A stretch of 64,000 nucleotides of DNA from JAGOTP01 sp964582475 (GTDB lineage: Bacteria; Patescibacteriota; Patescibacteriia; 2-12-FULL-60-25). The notes beneath the pieces were generated by a model. The model had not been told where the DNA came from. It did no database searches and saw only the letters and a list, made by a program, of their open reading frames with translations. Location of the stretch: positions 124,001-188,000 of the forward strand of contig CAZOQS010000001.1 in NCBI GenBank assembly GCA_964582475.1. Reading direction: 5' to 3'. Numbering within the stretch: the stretch's first letter is position 1; each line of letters begins with the position of its first letter. This document shows, one piece after another, positions 50,558 to 60,105 of the stretch. A program made the position numbers and the translations under genes.

Positions 50558-50648
50558 TCTCACTAAAAGTCGCTCAAATAAGCGCTTTTAAGATCACGAC
50601 CACGGGAAGAGCCTGTGGTTGTTTCTTTATTCATAACTCCTCTCTTAC

Positions 50649-51281
50649 ATGCCAAAGTCACGTCAACAAAAGACGGACGCGCTCGTGGTACTGACGGAGG
50701 CCTTCAAGTCCGGAAAATCGGTGATGTTCGCCGACTACCAGGGCATGACAGTCGCCAAAGTGACAGAGCTCCGCAAGAAAATGGACGCAGAAGGGGTGAA
50801 GTACATTGTCGCGAAAAAGACATTGCTTCGTCTCGCTGCGAAAGAGGCCGGATTCGACATCATGGGTACTTCGTTGCCAGGGATGTTGGGTGCTGCCTTC
50901 ACCAAGGAAGATGAGATGGCTGCGGCCAAGCTCATCGGAGACGCCGGAAAAACCACGGCAATCAAATTGGTTGGTGGAATCTTCGACGGAAAGGTCATCG
51001 ATCAGGCGTATGCCACGACCCTGTCTCTCTTGCCAAGCAAGTCTCAGTTGTATGGTCAGCTTCTCAGCGTGTTGAACGGTCCAGCTTCTGCCTTCGTCCG
51101 CGTCATCAACGCGAAGAGCGAGCAGATGGGCGGAGCGCCAGTCGCAGAAGCTACGGTTGAAGCGCCAGCAGAAACACCAGCTCAGGAAGCTCCTGCTGCT
51201 CCAGTCGCTGAAACACCCGCTGAAGCGCCAGCTGCAGAAGTTGCCGCTCCTGCGCCAGAAGCAGAAGCCGCTGCCAGTTAA
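50649..51281 (+). CDS. rplJ: 50S ribosomal protein L10
   Basis: 210 residues. The L10 core is clear: MPKSRQQKTDALVVLTEAFK, SVMFADYQGMTVAKVTELRK, YIVAKKTLLRLAAKEAG, GAAFTKEDEMAAAKLI and the C-terminal helix that carries L7/L12. An extra Ala/Pro/Glu tail of about 40 residues (APVAETPAEAPAAEVAAPAP) extends beyond the usual 165-175. It anchors the stalk on 23S rRNA. It is preceded by an L10 leader, not a Shine-Dalgarno sequence. Confidence 0.97.
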   Translation: MPKSRQQKTDALVVLTEAFKSGKSVMFADYQGMTVAKVTELRKKMDAEGVKYIVAKKTLLRLAAKEAGFDIMGTSLPGMLGAAFTKEDEMAAAKLIGDAGKTTAIKLVGGIFDGKVIDQAYATTLSLLPSKSQLYGQLLSVLNGPASAFVRVINAKSEQMGGAPVAEATVEAPAETPAQEAPAAPVAETPAEAPAAEVAAPAPEAEAAAS

Positions 51282-51316
51282 TCTTTCCTTATCATTTTCA
51301 CGTCATATCCAATTCT

Positions 51317-51703
51317 ATGGAAAACACAGTTGTCGAAGTCCCAGAGAAGTTCCAGGGCATCGTGTCCGCGATCGAGAAGCTCTCGGTAGTCGAAGTTGCT
51401 GAGCTTGTAAAATTGCTCGAAGGCAAGTGGGGTGTGTCCGCTGCTGCTCCAGCTGCCGCTGCCGGCGCTGCTGCTCCAGCTGCTGAAGAAAAGTCTTCTT
51501 TCAACGTTGAGTTGACGGAAGCAGGTGCGAACAAGATCGGTGCTATCAAGGCTGTCCGTGAAATCACGGGTCTTGGCTTGAAGGAAGCGAAGGACTTGGT
51601 TGACGCCGCTCCAAAGGTCATCAAGGAAGGTGTACCAAAGGCCGAAGCCGAAGAAATGAAGAAGAAGCTCGAAGACGCTGGTGCCAAGGTCGCTTTGAAA
51701 TAA
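51317..51703 (+). CDS. rplL: 50S ribosomal protein L7/L12
   Basis: 128 residues: N-terminal dimerisation helices (IVSAIEKLSVVEVAELVKLL), an Ala-rich hinge and the C-terminal factor-binding domain (FNVELTEAGANKIGAIKAVR, GLGLKEAKDLVDAAPKVIKE, KLEDAGAKVALK). It is the stalk protein that recruits translation GTPases. It lies 35 bases after rplJ and is followed by a terminator. Confidence 0.98.
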   Translation: MENTVVEVPEKFQGIVSAIEKLSVVEVAELVKLLEGKWGVSAAAPAAAAGAAAPAAEEKSSFNVELTEAGANKIGAIKAVREITGLGLKEAKDLVDAAPKVIKEGVPKAEAEEMKKKLEDAGAKVALK

Positions 51704-51726
51704 GCTGCTTTGCTCAGTTGAGCTAA

Positions 51727-51761
51727 AAAACACCCTGCGCTGTAACGGCGCAGGGTGTTTT
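51727..51761 (+). terminator. rplJL terminator
   Basis: AAAACACCCTGCGC/GCGCAGGGTGTTTT with a 7-base loop and a T-rich 3' side. A small GCTCA/TGAGC hairpin lies just before it. Confidence 0.92.
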
Positions 51762-51784
51762 GTGGTATGTTGTCTGTACAAAAT

Positions 51785-54700
51785 ATGCACCCTTCCAATC
51801 CTCTGAGAGCCTTGGGAATCGTCGCAGCTGTTGGTTTTATGACAATCGGAGCTGGTTTAGCTACGCCCCTTCAGGCGTCAGCCGCTCCTGTACGCGTGTA
51901 CGTAGCGGGTGAAAGCATTGAGTATCGTAACTGTATGAGTGAGGCCCCTTTTACCTCAGCGGGCGCGCTCAATAACCCAGGGAATAATGATACGGAGCAA
52001 TACGGGTGGATGATTCCATTTGCCGAAAAGCTTAAATTGCGTCGACCCGGACTCTCGGTTGAATTCGTCGGTGCAAGCGGCTGGCTTGCGGGGGATGATT
52101 ATCCTTATGACGGAAGGGGTGCCTGCCGTTTTTATCCAACTCCAGGTCGTTCGTCTGCCATGTCGGGCAGTGACAACGAGACGTGGCTCCAAGAGCACGG
52201 AAATGAGTTGCGCAACAAGCAATTCTGCTATGATGTCGCTTTTGTCTCGCGTGGGGGAAATGACAAAGGAACGGACGATCGATTTTTTGGTGAAACACTG
52301 AATCAGCTCATTGATCTCGCGGTTCGTGGATCATCGTGTAATTCAAATCCACTCGTATACGTCACAGGGCACATGCCGGATAGCGAGGTCACGGTTACAA
52401 CGGGAGAGGCGAAGTTCGTCACACGTGTTCGCACGGTGGTGAATGCCTACATGGCTTCAAATACGTCTGCTCGTGTACGTTTTGTAGATCAATTCACTCC
52501 ATTCAAAAACAACACGCCAACAACGGCGTTCCCAAGTCCAAACTGGCGAAGTGGAGCCGGGTTCAACATGAGCGTCATCGGACGAGACGGGGATGGGCTG
52601 CACCCGAAGCGCTTCGCATCGATTTATGCAGGTGAACTCGCGGCAAACGCCGTGAACTTGGATGAGTTAACGGCGGTGATGGGCGGTTCGTCAGGCGCAA
52701 CAACGCCTGCTCCTGCGCCAACTCCAACTCCAGCGCCAACACCTGTTGTGACAGCTCCGGTTGTCCCTGTGCCTGCTCCAACAGCTCCAGTCGCTCCGAC
52801 ACCGGCACCCACACCTTCAACGGGTCCATCGGCAGCGCCAGCTTTGGTTTCGGCGGTTGGTCGCTATAACATCGGAAATCCAACATTGCGTGATGTGTGG
52901 ATCGATCCTGTCGCTGGTAATGATTCAAATACGGGCGCTTCGCGCGATCGTGCGCTTCGAACGATTGCTGAAGCTTGGCGCCGAATTCCCGCCAACCAGC
53001 CGTTTACAACGGGCTACCGCTTTTTGCTGACCCGTGGAACGTATCCAACGAATGCGATGCCGAACTTTTGGGATGACCGCGTTGGAACATTCCAGTTTCC
53101 TGTCATTCTTCAATCGGTGGATGGTCGTGGGGCGGCAGTGCTGGGTGGAGACATCAACTCATCTGGGTTGAAATACTTCTACATCATCGACGTGAATATT
53201 ACTCCAAGCCCTGCGCGTGATGCGCTCCATTTTGAGCGTTCAGATTACATTCTTCTACGTGGAGTTACTTTGAACGGAGGAAATCGTCAGGCGCATGAAA
53301 CACTTAAAATAAACCAGTCACAGCACGTCTATATCGAAGATAGCGACATCTCTGGCGCTGGTGATAACGCGATTGACTTCGTAGCCGTTCAGTACGGGCA
53401 TATCTTGAATACAAAAATTCATAACGCCGGTGACTGGTGTGTCTACACCAAGGGTGGATCGGCTCAGATTCGTTTGGAAGGAAATGAAATTTATAACTGT
53501 GGTGTCGGTGGCTATCTCGCGGGTCAAGGCACAGGCGTTCAGTATTTGGTTGCCCCTTGGATCCACTACGAAGCTTACGACATCAAGTTCGTGAATAACG
53601 TGATTCACGATACGGGGACGGCTGGAATGGGCGTGAATGGGGGATACAATATCCTCATGGCGCACAACACGCTGTATCGCGTCGGTGTCGGGTTAGGCGG
53701 TAACCGAGCGGACCATGTGTTTGAAGCAAACTTCGGTGGTCGTGCCTGTGATCCAGGGGATGATCGTGTGAATTGTCCGGCGATCAAAGCGCTTGGCGCG
53801 TGGGGTTCATCGGATGCCGAAGAGTCACCGATCCCAAACAAGAATATCTTTGTCTACAATAACTTGTTCGTGAATCCTGCGGGCACCTCGGCACCCTACC
53901 TGATTCAGGTAGCGGCTCCGCGAGCGGCACGTGCAGGATCTGGATTGACCGGGACGCTTTATGCGGACACGAACCTGCAATTCAAAGGTAACGTGATTGT
54001 GGATTCCTCGCAGGATATTGGAGTGGGCGAGGGGACAGGTTGTGGACCTTCAGGTTCAACCTGTAATCCGAGTCAGCTTCGTCGCGATAACCAATTTACG
54101 TCTACGCAGGTTCGCTTTGTAAACGCAGCTCAAGGGGACTTCCGTTTGGCTGATGCGACCGGCTTAGCCGCAATCGCCATCCCTTCTTTCGCCGGGGGAG
54201 ATCGTTCTCCTTCAAATGTTCCAGTAGGGGAATTAGCGAATAGCATTTCGACTGATCGCTCCGGGACGACGCGTGTGAATGGTGGAGCGATGGGGGCATA
54301 CACGAGTGGCGCAGGATCTGTGACGCCAACGCCCGCACCTACACCAACTCCGACCCCTTCACCCACCCCTAGCCCTACGCCAACCCCAACGCCGGCGCCA
54401 GTACCAACACCCAGTCCCGGTCCGGTTCCAGCGCCTAGCCCTGTACCTACTCCTTCCCCTGTTCGTGCTGATCTTGGGATCACTCTGTTTGCGACGCCTT
54501 ATCCAGCGGTCACGCAAAACCAAACCGTCGTCTACCGAGTAACGATTAAGAACGACGGACCAGCTACCGCTGAAAATGTCATCGCTAATATTCCAACGCC
54601 TGCAAATACGGAAGTCGTCTCATTTAGCCGTACAAGTCAGGGTGGGTGTAGCACAAACGAAGCTTCTGTTCGTTGTGACTTGGACGACCTTCTGAGCGGT

Positions 54701-55201
54701 CGCTCGATCGTGTTTACGATTACGTATCGACCACGAGTTGCTGGAGCGATGGTTGTTCGCGGAACGGTTATGTCGAACACGGCAGATCTGAATACGAGTA
54801 ACAATCAGTCGGAAGTGCGTCTGACGGTTACGCCTGCTCCAGTGAGTAACTTAGTTGGGCGCTGGCTCTCCGCTACGCAAACCTGTCGTCAGGTACGTGG
54901 CGTTGAGCGCTGTGGAGTACAAGGACGTTTCGAGGTGAAAAATACTGGAACGAAAGCGGCAACTGCTCACCGGTTGAATATCACGCTTTCCAGTAACCGG
55001 ACCCTTGAAACACGAGACGTTCTGCTCAAAGCGTATTCCGTCGGCTCCATTGCCGTCGGTGCGACGCGGGTTGTGAACATCTCCCTTCCAAGCGTTCCCG
55101 TCATCCTTCACCCGGGTTATTTGATTGGATCAGTGGATGTGACGGGAGTGGTACCAGAGTCCGCAGAAAACGATAACCAAGCGGTTATTGAGGTGAGATA
55201 G
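51785..55201 (+). CDS. giant secreted protein: SGNH-like, beta-helix, DUF11 and CARDB-like domains
   Basis: About 1138 residues. A signal peptide (LGIVAAVGFMTIGAGLATPL to ASA) leads four modules. The first is an SGNH-hydrolase-like domain (VYVAGESIEYRN, SRGGNDKGT, DGLHPKRFA; about 37-290). After a PAPTPTP linker comes a right-handed beta-helix (VWIDPVAGNDSNTGASRDRA; about 365-830) with DUF1565-like repeats. After a second PTPSP linker come a DUF11 domain (ADLGITLFATPYPAVTQNQT; about 900-1010) and a CARDB-like end. It probably binds or cuts polysaccharide at the cell surface. It has no sortase motif or C-terminal membrane helix. Confidence 0.85.
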   Translation: MHPSNPLRALGIVAAVGFMTIGAGLATPLQASAAPVRVYVAGESIEYRNCMSEAPFTSAGALNNPGNNDTEQYGWMIPFAEKLKLRRPGLSVEFVGASGWLAGDDYPYDGRGACRFYPTPGRSSAMSGSDNETWLQEHGNELRNKQFCYDVAFVSRGGNDKGTDDRFFGETLNQLIDLAVRGSSCNSNPLVYVTGHMPDSEVTVTTGEAKFVTRVRTVVNAYMASNTSARVRFVDQFTPFKNNTPTTAFPSPNWRSGAGFNMSVIGRDGDGLHPKRFASIYAGELAANAVNLDELTAVMGGSSGATTPAPAPTPTPAPTPVVTAPVVPVPAPTAPVAPTPAPTPSTGPSAAPALVSAVGRYNIGNPTLRDVWIDPVAGNDSNTGASRDRALRTIAEAWRRIPANQPFTTGYRFLLTRGTYPTNAMPNFWDDRVGTFQFPVILQSVDGRGAAVLGGDINSSGLKYFYIIDVNITPSPARDALHFERSDYILLRGVTLNGGNRQAHETLKINQSQHVYIEDSDISGAGDNAIDFVAVQYGHILNTKIHNAGDWCVYTKGGSAQIRLEGNEIYNCGVGGYLAGQGTGVQYLVAPWIHYEAYDIKFVNNVIHDTGTAGMGVNGGYNILMAHNTLYRVGVGLGGNRADHVFEANFGGRACDPGDDRVNCPAIKALGAWGSSDAEESPIPNKNIFVYNNLFVNPAGTSAPYLIQVAAPRAARAGSGLTGTLYADTNLQFKGNVIVDSSQDIGVGEGTGCGPSGSTCNPSQLRRDNQFTSTQVRFVNAAQGDFRLADATGLAAIAIPSFAGGDRSPSNVPVGELANSISTDRSGTTRVNGGAMGAYTSGAGSVTPTPAPTPTPTPSPTPSPTPTPTPAPVPTPSPGPVPAPSPVPTPSPVRADLGITLFATPYPAVTQNQTVVYRVTIKNDGPATAENVIANIPTPANTEVVSFSRTSQGGCSTNEASVRCDLDDLLSGRSIVFTITYRPRVAGAMVVRGTVMSNTADLNTSNNQSEVRLTVTPAPVSNLVGRWLSATQTCRQVRGVERCGVQGRFEVKNTGTKAATAHRLNITLSSNRTLETRDVLLKAYSVGSIAVGATRVVNISLPSVPVILHPGYLIGSVDVTGVVPESAENDNQAVIEVR

Positions 55202-55215
55202 CATTAGAAATCCGC

Positions 55216-55252
55216 AAACAAAACGCACCCGTCTGAGGGGTGCGTTTTGTTT
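55216..55252 (+). terminator. terminator of the giant secreted protein gene
   Basis: AACAAAACGCACCC and GGGTGCGTTTTGTT pair around a short loop, followed by a T-run. Confidence 0.9.
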
Positions 55253-55264
55253 TTCCGAGATAGA

Positions 55265-55293
55265 TTGACCTTTTTGCTCATTTGAGCCATAGT
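55265..55293 (+). promoter_or_regulatory. promoter of the GC-rich CHAP gene
   Basis: TTGACC (55265-55270), 17 bases, CATAGT (55288-55293). The spacer is GCTCATTTGAGC-containing. Confidence 0.65.
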
Positions 55294-55354
55294 GCCGGGT
55301 CGCTTTTGCGACTCACAACCCGAGTTTGAAGACACAAAGAGAGGAAGGTGCCAC

Positions 55355-56830
55355 GTGGCAAAGAGTCGATTTTCAAGGCTTCAAAGGTACTCGAGGCGCC
55401 TGTCGGTTTACCGGCGCCTCCTCGTGATCCTGGCACTGCCGTTCCTGGTGGCTGCCGCTCTCACGATTCCGCTCTACATCGGTTTCCGCCGCGACCGGGC
55501 ACGCCTCGAATCCGAGTGGATGGTGAAGGTCACCATCCAGCCTCGCCGGGACCCTGCTACCCAGCGGGGGCTCCTGACGGGGCTGATGCACATCACCAAT
55601 CCGGAGCAGGTGCCGTCGTTCCTGCCCGAGTCGATGATCGACAACCCTGCCTGTGCGGCGGCGATCTGCGACGCGGTGAACTTCATCGTCGGCGGACAGC
55701 GCTTGCTGCGGTCGGCGGATGCCTGGCGCTTCGCGCAGGTCAACGCGGCCCAGCTCGAGACGGTCTACGATCGGCCGACGCGCTACCCCGGCGACTTCGA
55801 GATCGATCGCACGCACAACCGGATCATCGAGCGGTCCGACCGCCGGGTTTGGCTGTCACAGATCGTCGGGAGGGTCGGTCAGGGAGCGGCGCTCACGTCC
55901 GACGGCATCTATGTGGTGGGCTACCACTACCGTGAGACCGAGAGCGACGCCGCGATCCTGAGCGCCAATGGCACGCTCAACTCGCACCTGCTCCTCCTCC
56001 TGGGACGTGAGGGGCACTGGTACGGCTACCACCTGTACCACGACCCGCGCTACCCGAACGCCAATCCCTACCACGTCGAGGACCTGGGTGAGAACCTGCC
56101 CGAGCGGTTCGATCTCATGTACGTCTGGAAGGTGAAGGGGATCACGCTCGGTCTCGAGTCGCGCCCCGTGCGCCTCGTGACGACGACCCAGCCCTACCAC
56201 GCCCTCAACCGGCTGGTCGGTAGGATGAACTGGACGGGGATCGACCGCATTGCGTCCTTCGTGGACAGCGGGCTCATGGGCTGGTTCGGAGACGAGGAGC
56301 AATACCCCGTCATCGTGAACACCCAGAACGGCTTCACCGACCTCACGTCCTCGAGCTCCAGCCAGCGCCGCTGGCGAGGGCAGGTGATGGGGATGCTGAA
56401 CGGAGTCGCGATCTACCGCCACAGGGGCGCGGACGAGCGCGGCCTCTACGGACTCGAGTTCGAGTGCGTGGAGTTCGTGAACCGCTACAACGCATCGGTG
56501 TTGCGACACCGCATCCCGATGCGTAACGGCAACGCGGACTCGTATTTCCACGATCCCGCACCCAAGGGGCTCGTCGCCTTCCCCAACGGGGGCGCGACGG
56601 CTCCGGCGCTGAATGATATCCTCGTCTTCGACTCCGACGGGCCTCGAGGAGATCCGGGCCATGTCGGGATCGTGTACGAGGTGTCCGAACGACGTGTCTG
56701 CTTCGCTCAGCAGAATACGTCTCATCCGAGCGAGTGCCTGTCTGTGCGAGTGCAGAACGGCAACTGGACCCTGACGCCACTCGCGCCCAACCGGCCCTGC
56801 GTGGGCTGGTCTCGAAGGAGGTCTCCCTGA
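55355..56830 (+). CDS. GC-rich gene, membrane-anchored CHAP-domain peptidoglycan amidase
   Basis: About 491 residues. A basic start (RFSRLQRYSRRLSVYRRLLV) and one membrane helix (LVILALPFLVAAALTIPLYI) lead a long extracytoplasmic part. The C-terminal CHAP domain has the catalytic Cys in GLEFECVEFVNRYN, the His in GDPGHVGIVYEV and the Asn in CFAQQNTS. CHAP enzymes cut amide bonds in peptidoglycan. GTG 55355 is chosen because GAGGAAGG lies 6 bases upstream. It overlaps the next gene (TGATG). Third codon positions are mostly G/C, in contrast to its neighbours. Confidence 0.85.
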   Translation: MAKSRFSRLQRYSRRLSVYRRLLVILALPFLVAAALTIPLYIGFRRDRARLESEWMVKVTIQPRRDPATQRGLLTGLMHITNPEQVPSFLPESMIDNPACAAAICDAVNFIVGGQRLLRSADAWRFAQVNAAQLETVYDRPTRYPGDFEIDRTHNRIIERSDRRVWLSQIVGRVGQGAALTSDGIYVVGYHYRETESDAAILSANGTLNSHLLLLLGREGHWYGYHLYHDPRYPNANPYHVEDLGENLPERFDLMYVWKVKGITLGLESRPVRLVTTTQPYHALNRLVGRMNWTGIDRIASFVDSGLMGWFGDEEQYPVIVNTQNGFTDLTSSSSSQRRWRGQVMGMLNGVAIYRHRGADERGLYGLEFECVEFVNRYNASVLRHRIPMRNGNADSYFHDPAPKGLVAFPNGGATAPALNDILVFDSDGPRGDPGHVGIVYEVSERRVCFAQQNTSHPSECLSVRVQNGNWTLTPLAPNRPCVGWSRRRSP

Positions 56831-57113
56831 TGCGTCGATTCAAGTGTTTCTTGTCGCCTCGTCCAACGCCTTCGCGGGCGGGGGAGGCGGAGGTGGCGGT
56901 GGCGGGCTGACGGACGAGGAGATGAGCGCACTCTGCGGCTACGCGGGGTACGCGATCATCGCCCTGCTCGCTCTCGTGGTCGTCTATGGGCTTGGCATCT
57001 GGGCGACTGCGCCCTGCCGTGAGAGGTACCGCAGGGCACGGGCCTGGCGGGACGCGATGAACGCCCCGCCCAAGGACGACTCCCCGCCCGAGCCCACCAG
57101 TACGGTGGGCTGA
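56830..57113 (+). pseudogene. GC-rich small membrane protein gene with an apparent frameshift
   Basis: A perfect AAGGAGGT (56815-56822) points to ATG 56830, overlapping the CHAP stop. That frame, however, ends after 26 codons. A frame starting about 14 bases later encodes VFLVASSNAFAGG, a Gly run, one membrane helix (GYAIIALLALVVVYGLGIW), a basic stretch (CRERYRRARAWRD) and a Pro-rich tail. One extra base after codon 4 would join MRRF to VFLVASSNAFA as a short signal peptide. Either a true frameshift, an indel error, or initiation at GTG 56844. It was translationally coupled to the CHAP gene. Confidence 0.5.
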
Positions 57114-57251
57114 TATCGCTCTTTATCTTCCTTACCACTAGCTGGTGGCGGCAGTCGTAGTTCTCCCTACGCCTGTCATCGCCTCTGACCCCCGATCAAT
57201 TCCAAACGAGATCGAGTGTGAGACGCGATTCAAACAACGAGAATAGATTGA

Positions 57252-59387
57252 TTACGGTAATTCAAACTGCAGCACCTTTTGTCCATCACTCACAAAGATC
57301 TTTTTGGCTTTTGGATCAACGGTTAATCCGCTTGGTTGGTTGAAGCTGCTAGAGACGATCTGTGTGAGAAGTTTTCCAGTCTTATCGTAGACGACGACAC
57401 GCTTACTCTTCGCATCTAGGACAACGATACGTTCACCATCCACGTTTGCCCAGATCTTCGTCACCTCACTGAGGGCGGGTTCAGTCTGCCCGTTGTTCCA
57501 GGTCTGTTGTTCACCCGATAAGAATTTCAAGATACGACCATCACTCAAGCCGATATAAACGCTGGCGTCGATCGCCAAGCTCTGTGCGAGAGACAGGTCT
57601 TCGACCGTTGATTTCAAATACTTTGTTTCCTGTCCGTAGCTACTTCCGGCGGCAGAGTAGCGCCAGATCATGCGTGCGCTCGGGTCTACGACGTACAACC
57701 GATTGTTGTAGAGGCTCATCGCGCGGCTTGAACTCGCGGCAGGGGAGTTGAGGGCAACCAATCCAGAGGACTTGCGGCTCAGTGAAGTGAGGGCGAGTTG
57801 TTTTTGTTCCGCCAATGTCAGAACACCCGTCTTCGTAAACGTGATGTCAGTGACGGGAGTTGCCTCTGAAGGGAGCGTGATTGTGCTCTCTGCGACGCTA
57901 TTCGACACGACCACAATGGTCGTGGAGCTGTTATCTGTTTGGACGACCGCTAAGCCAGCGTCTGTATAGGTGAGCTCGCTCAACGTTCCTTGTTGGGTTT
58001 GGTAGGCGATGGTTGGTTGGTCGATGCGCTGTTCTTTACGTAGACGCTGACGGAGTCCATTCAAATCCTCGACGAGCTTGTCTTTCGCTTCTTTGCGTTC
58101 AGCTGTTTTACTATCAAGTCCTTCGGCAAGCGTGAAGGCTTCGTTTACGAGGGCGTTGGCGCGTTCGTCATTCTGGTACAGCAAATCGGCATCGGCGCGA
58201 TTGCGACGATCAACCGCATCGGTATAGACCGCATTCCACAACGTTTGTTCGGCTGAAGCTTTGCGAGCGCGTTGAATCCAGAATCCGCCCGTAATCAACA
58301 CGACAACACCTACTCCCGCGATGATCAGTTTCTGACGAGCTTTTGCCGAAGGGCCGCCACCATGCCCAGAGCTCATGCCACGCAAGCTTGCGAGGGTGAG
58401 GGGATCGGTTGAGCCGCGAGGGACTGGGGCGATCGAGGGGGCTTTTGCTCTTGCGCGGAACCGCTCGACGAGTGATTTTTGGGCATCGATCAGCTTCTCC
58501 TTCCAGACTTTAAGCATCGCCCCGCCAGAACGGCTCAAGGGTGAGACCGTAGATTCGACGTATGCTTCCGTTTCAAGCAGCTCTTCATGCAGGCTTTGTA
58601 CGGACTGCGCTGCATCCTGTTTCTTTGGAGTTTCCGGCGGTTCTTGAATGTCCGCCGCTGCTTGCGCTGTTTGAGCGACGTTCGCCACGATCAGTCCACT
58701 GAAATGGTCGGGAATGCGTCGTCGTTCGAGTTCCTGCTTGATTTCAAGCGCGGCCGTGACGGGGGGATAGGTGGTGAGCTTTTCTTTGAGTTCGAGTTCT
58801 TGGCGAAGGCGTTCAAAGTTTCCACTGCCAGCAAAAAAGACATCGCCGGGATGAAAGTCTCCACAGATAAACGAAGCAAAGGGTTTTTGTTGGTTGATCT
58901 CCTGGGGTTGTTCGAGGGAGCCAAACAAATCAAATGATTTGAAACTCCCATCCGCTTGTTTCTGGAGGAAGAGGTTTGTCATCCGACCGATCCCAGTCAG
59001 ACAGATGCCATTCTCACTTACTTCAAGGGCGAAGACGTTTACCCGATTCCAGCTCAGGGGTGTCGGTTCCGCTTTAATGAAGCTCGCAACAGCCTCGTTT
59101 AGCTGTTGCGTCATCTTCTCGAAGCGCGTCATCGGATCAGTGTCTACGCCGGACATGAGCTGGCGGGTGCGTTCCGCGGCAGCGCATAGGGCGTCGAGGA
59201 GCTGCTCGTAGACATATAAGGACGAGGCGATCTCAGCGAGTAGTATGAGCGTTGGTCCACGTTTTCCGCGCGCATCCGCATCGAACCGAAAGACCCCGAC
59301 AATTTTTTCGTCAAAGGCCGCTTGGTTGACGCTGATCTCAGCGAGACGCACGGAGGCACGTTCTACGGCAGCAGGAGCAGAGGACAT
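57252..59387 (-). CDS. PP2C-like domain, membrane helix and beta-propeller protein
   Basis: 711 residues. The N-terminal 250 resemble a degenerate PP2C-type phosphatase (LTGIGRMTNLFLQ, ASFICGDFHPGDVFFAGSGN). A charged linker and one membrane helix (KLIIAGVGVVVLITGGFWI) follow, then a coiled stretch. The C-terminal half is an SMP30/NHL-like propeller (RLYVVDPSARMIWRYSAAGS, VYIGLSDGRILKFLSG, GLTVDPKAKKIFVSDGQKVL). The usual Asp metal ligands of PP2C are not clearly present. It probably senses something outside and signals inside. It diverges from the regulator at 59484. Confidence 0.7.
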   Translation of the reverse strand: MSSAPAAVERASVRLAEISVNQAAFDEKIVGVFRFDADARGKRGPTLILLAEIASSLYVYEQLLDALCAAAERTRQLMSGVDTDPMTRFEKMTQQLNEAVASFIKAEPTPLSWNRVNVFALEVSENGICLTGIGRMTNLFLQKQADGSFKSFDLFGSLEQPQEINQQKPFASFICGDFHPGDVFFAGSGNFERLRQELELKEKLTTYPPVTAALEIKQELERRRIPDHFSGLIVANVAQTAQAAADIQEPPETPKKQDAAQSVQSLHEELLETEAYVESTVSPLSRSGGAMLKVWKEKLIDAQKSLVERFRARAKAPSIAPVPRGSTDPLTLASLRGMSSGHGGGPSAKARQKLIIAGVGVVVLITGGFWIQRARKASAEQTLWNAVYTDAVDRRNRADADLLYQNDERANALVNEAFTLAEGLDSKTAERKEAKDKLVEDLNGLRQRLRKEQRIDQPTIAYQTQQGTLSELTYTDAGLAVVQTDNSSTTIVVVSNSVAESTITLPSEATPVTDITFTKTGVLTLAEQKQLALTSLSRKSSGLVALNSPAASSSRAMSLYNNRLYVVDPSARMIWRYSAAGSSYGQETKYLKSTVEDLSLAQSLAIDASVYIGLSDGRILKFLSGEQQTWNNGQTEPALSEVTKIWANVDGERIVVLDAKSKRVVVYDKTGKLLTQIVSSSFNQPSGLTVDPKAKKIFVSDGQKVLQFELP

Positions 59388-59483
59388 GGAATTGTCTCTA
59401 GTATACGTATGGGAGAACGCCCCCGTCCAGGCCAGGGGTCGCTTGCCATTTCCTCAAAAATCCTTCAGGATGACGGGAGATCT

Positions 59484-60104
59484 ATGCTTGAACACCTCTT
59501 TGGTTCTAAAACCAGAGTCAAGCTGCTTCGGTTGTTTCTTCGTAATCCTTCCGAGCCTATTTTCGTGCGCGAATTAACTCGACGGGTCGAGACACAAATC
59601 AATGCGGTACGACGTGAATTAACGAACCTGGTAAAGCTGGGACTCGTCATCGAGGCGGTGGTCGAAGAGCCGGCGGTAGGGACGGGAAAGAAGCGCCCTG
59701 GACTGAAGCGGAAATACTACCAACTGAACCCAAACTTCCCGCTCCTAAATGAGATTTCATCTTTGATTTTAAAGGCGCAAGTGCTTCTCGACCGTCGTTT
59801 GGATAAAGAGATTTCAGCCCTTGGGGATGTGCGTTATTTGGCCTTCATGGGAGCGTTTATCCAGTCCGGTACAGCTGTCGGTCCAGCTGTACCGGCGATC
59901 GATTTGTTCCTAGTTGGACAGGTAGATACAGACGCGTTTAAGGAGCTCATGAAAGAGGTGGAAAGCGTCTTTGGTTCAGAGCTCAATTTTTCCATTCTTG
60001 CACTGGATGAATTCCGCTATCGCAAGGAATTAGGCGATCGTTTTTTGCACTCGATTCTTGAGGCGCCCAAAAAAGTACTCATTGATCGCTTGCACGAACG
60101 CTAG
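59484..60104 (+). CDS. winged-helix transcriptional regulator
   Basis: 206 residues. The N-terminal 95 form a winged helix (FGSKTRVKLLRLFLRNPSEP, FVRELTRRVETQINAVRREL, LGLVIE). The rest resembles the nucleotidyltransferase-like domain found in small CPR and archaeal regulators (ISALGDVRYLAFMGAFIQSG; AIDLFLVGQVDTDAFKELMK). No GSxxxG(D/E)xxSD catalytic motif is visible, so it is more likely a binding domain. ATG 59484 gives the full HTH. TsaB starts one base after it. Confidence 0.75.
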   Translation: MLEHLFGSKTRVKLLRLFLRNPSEPIFVRELTRRVETQINAVRRELTNLVKLGLVIEAVVEEPAVGTGKKRPGLKRKYYQLNPNFPLLNEISSLILKAQVLLDRRLDKEISALGDVRYLAFMGAFIQSGTAVGPAVPAIDLFLVGQVDTDAFKELMKEVESVFGSELNFSILALDEFRYRKELGDRFLHSILEAPKKVLIDRLHER

Positions 60105-60105
60105 T

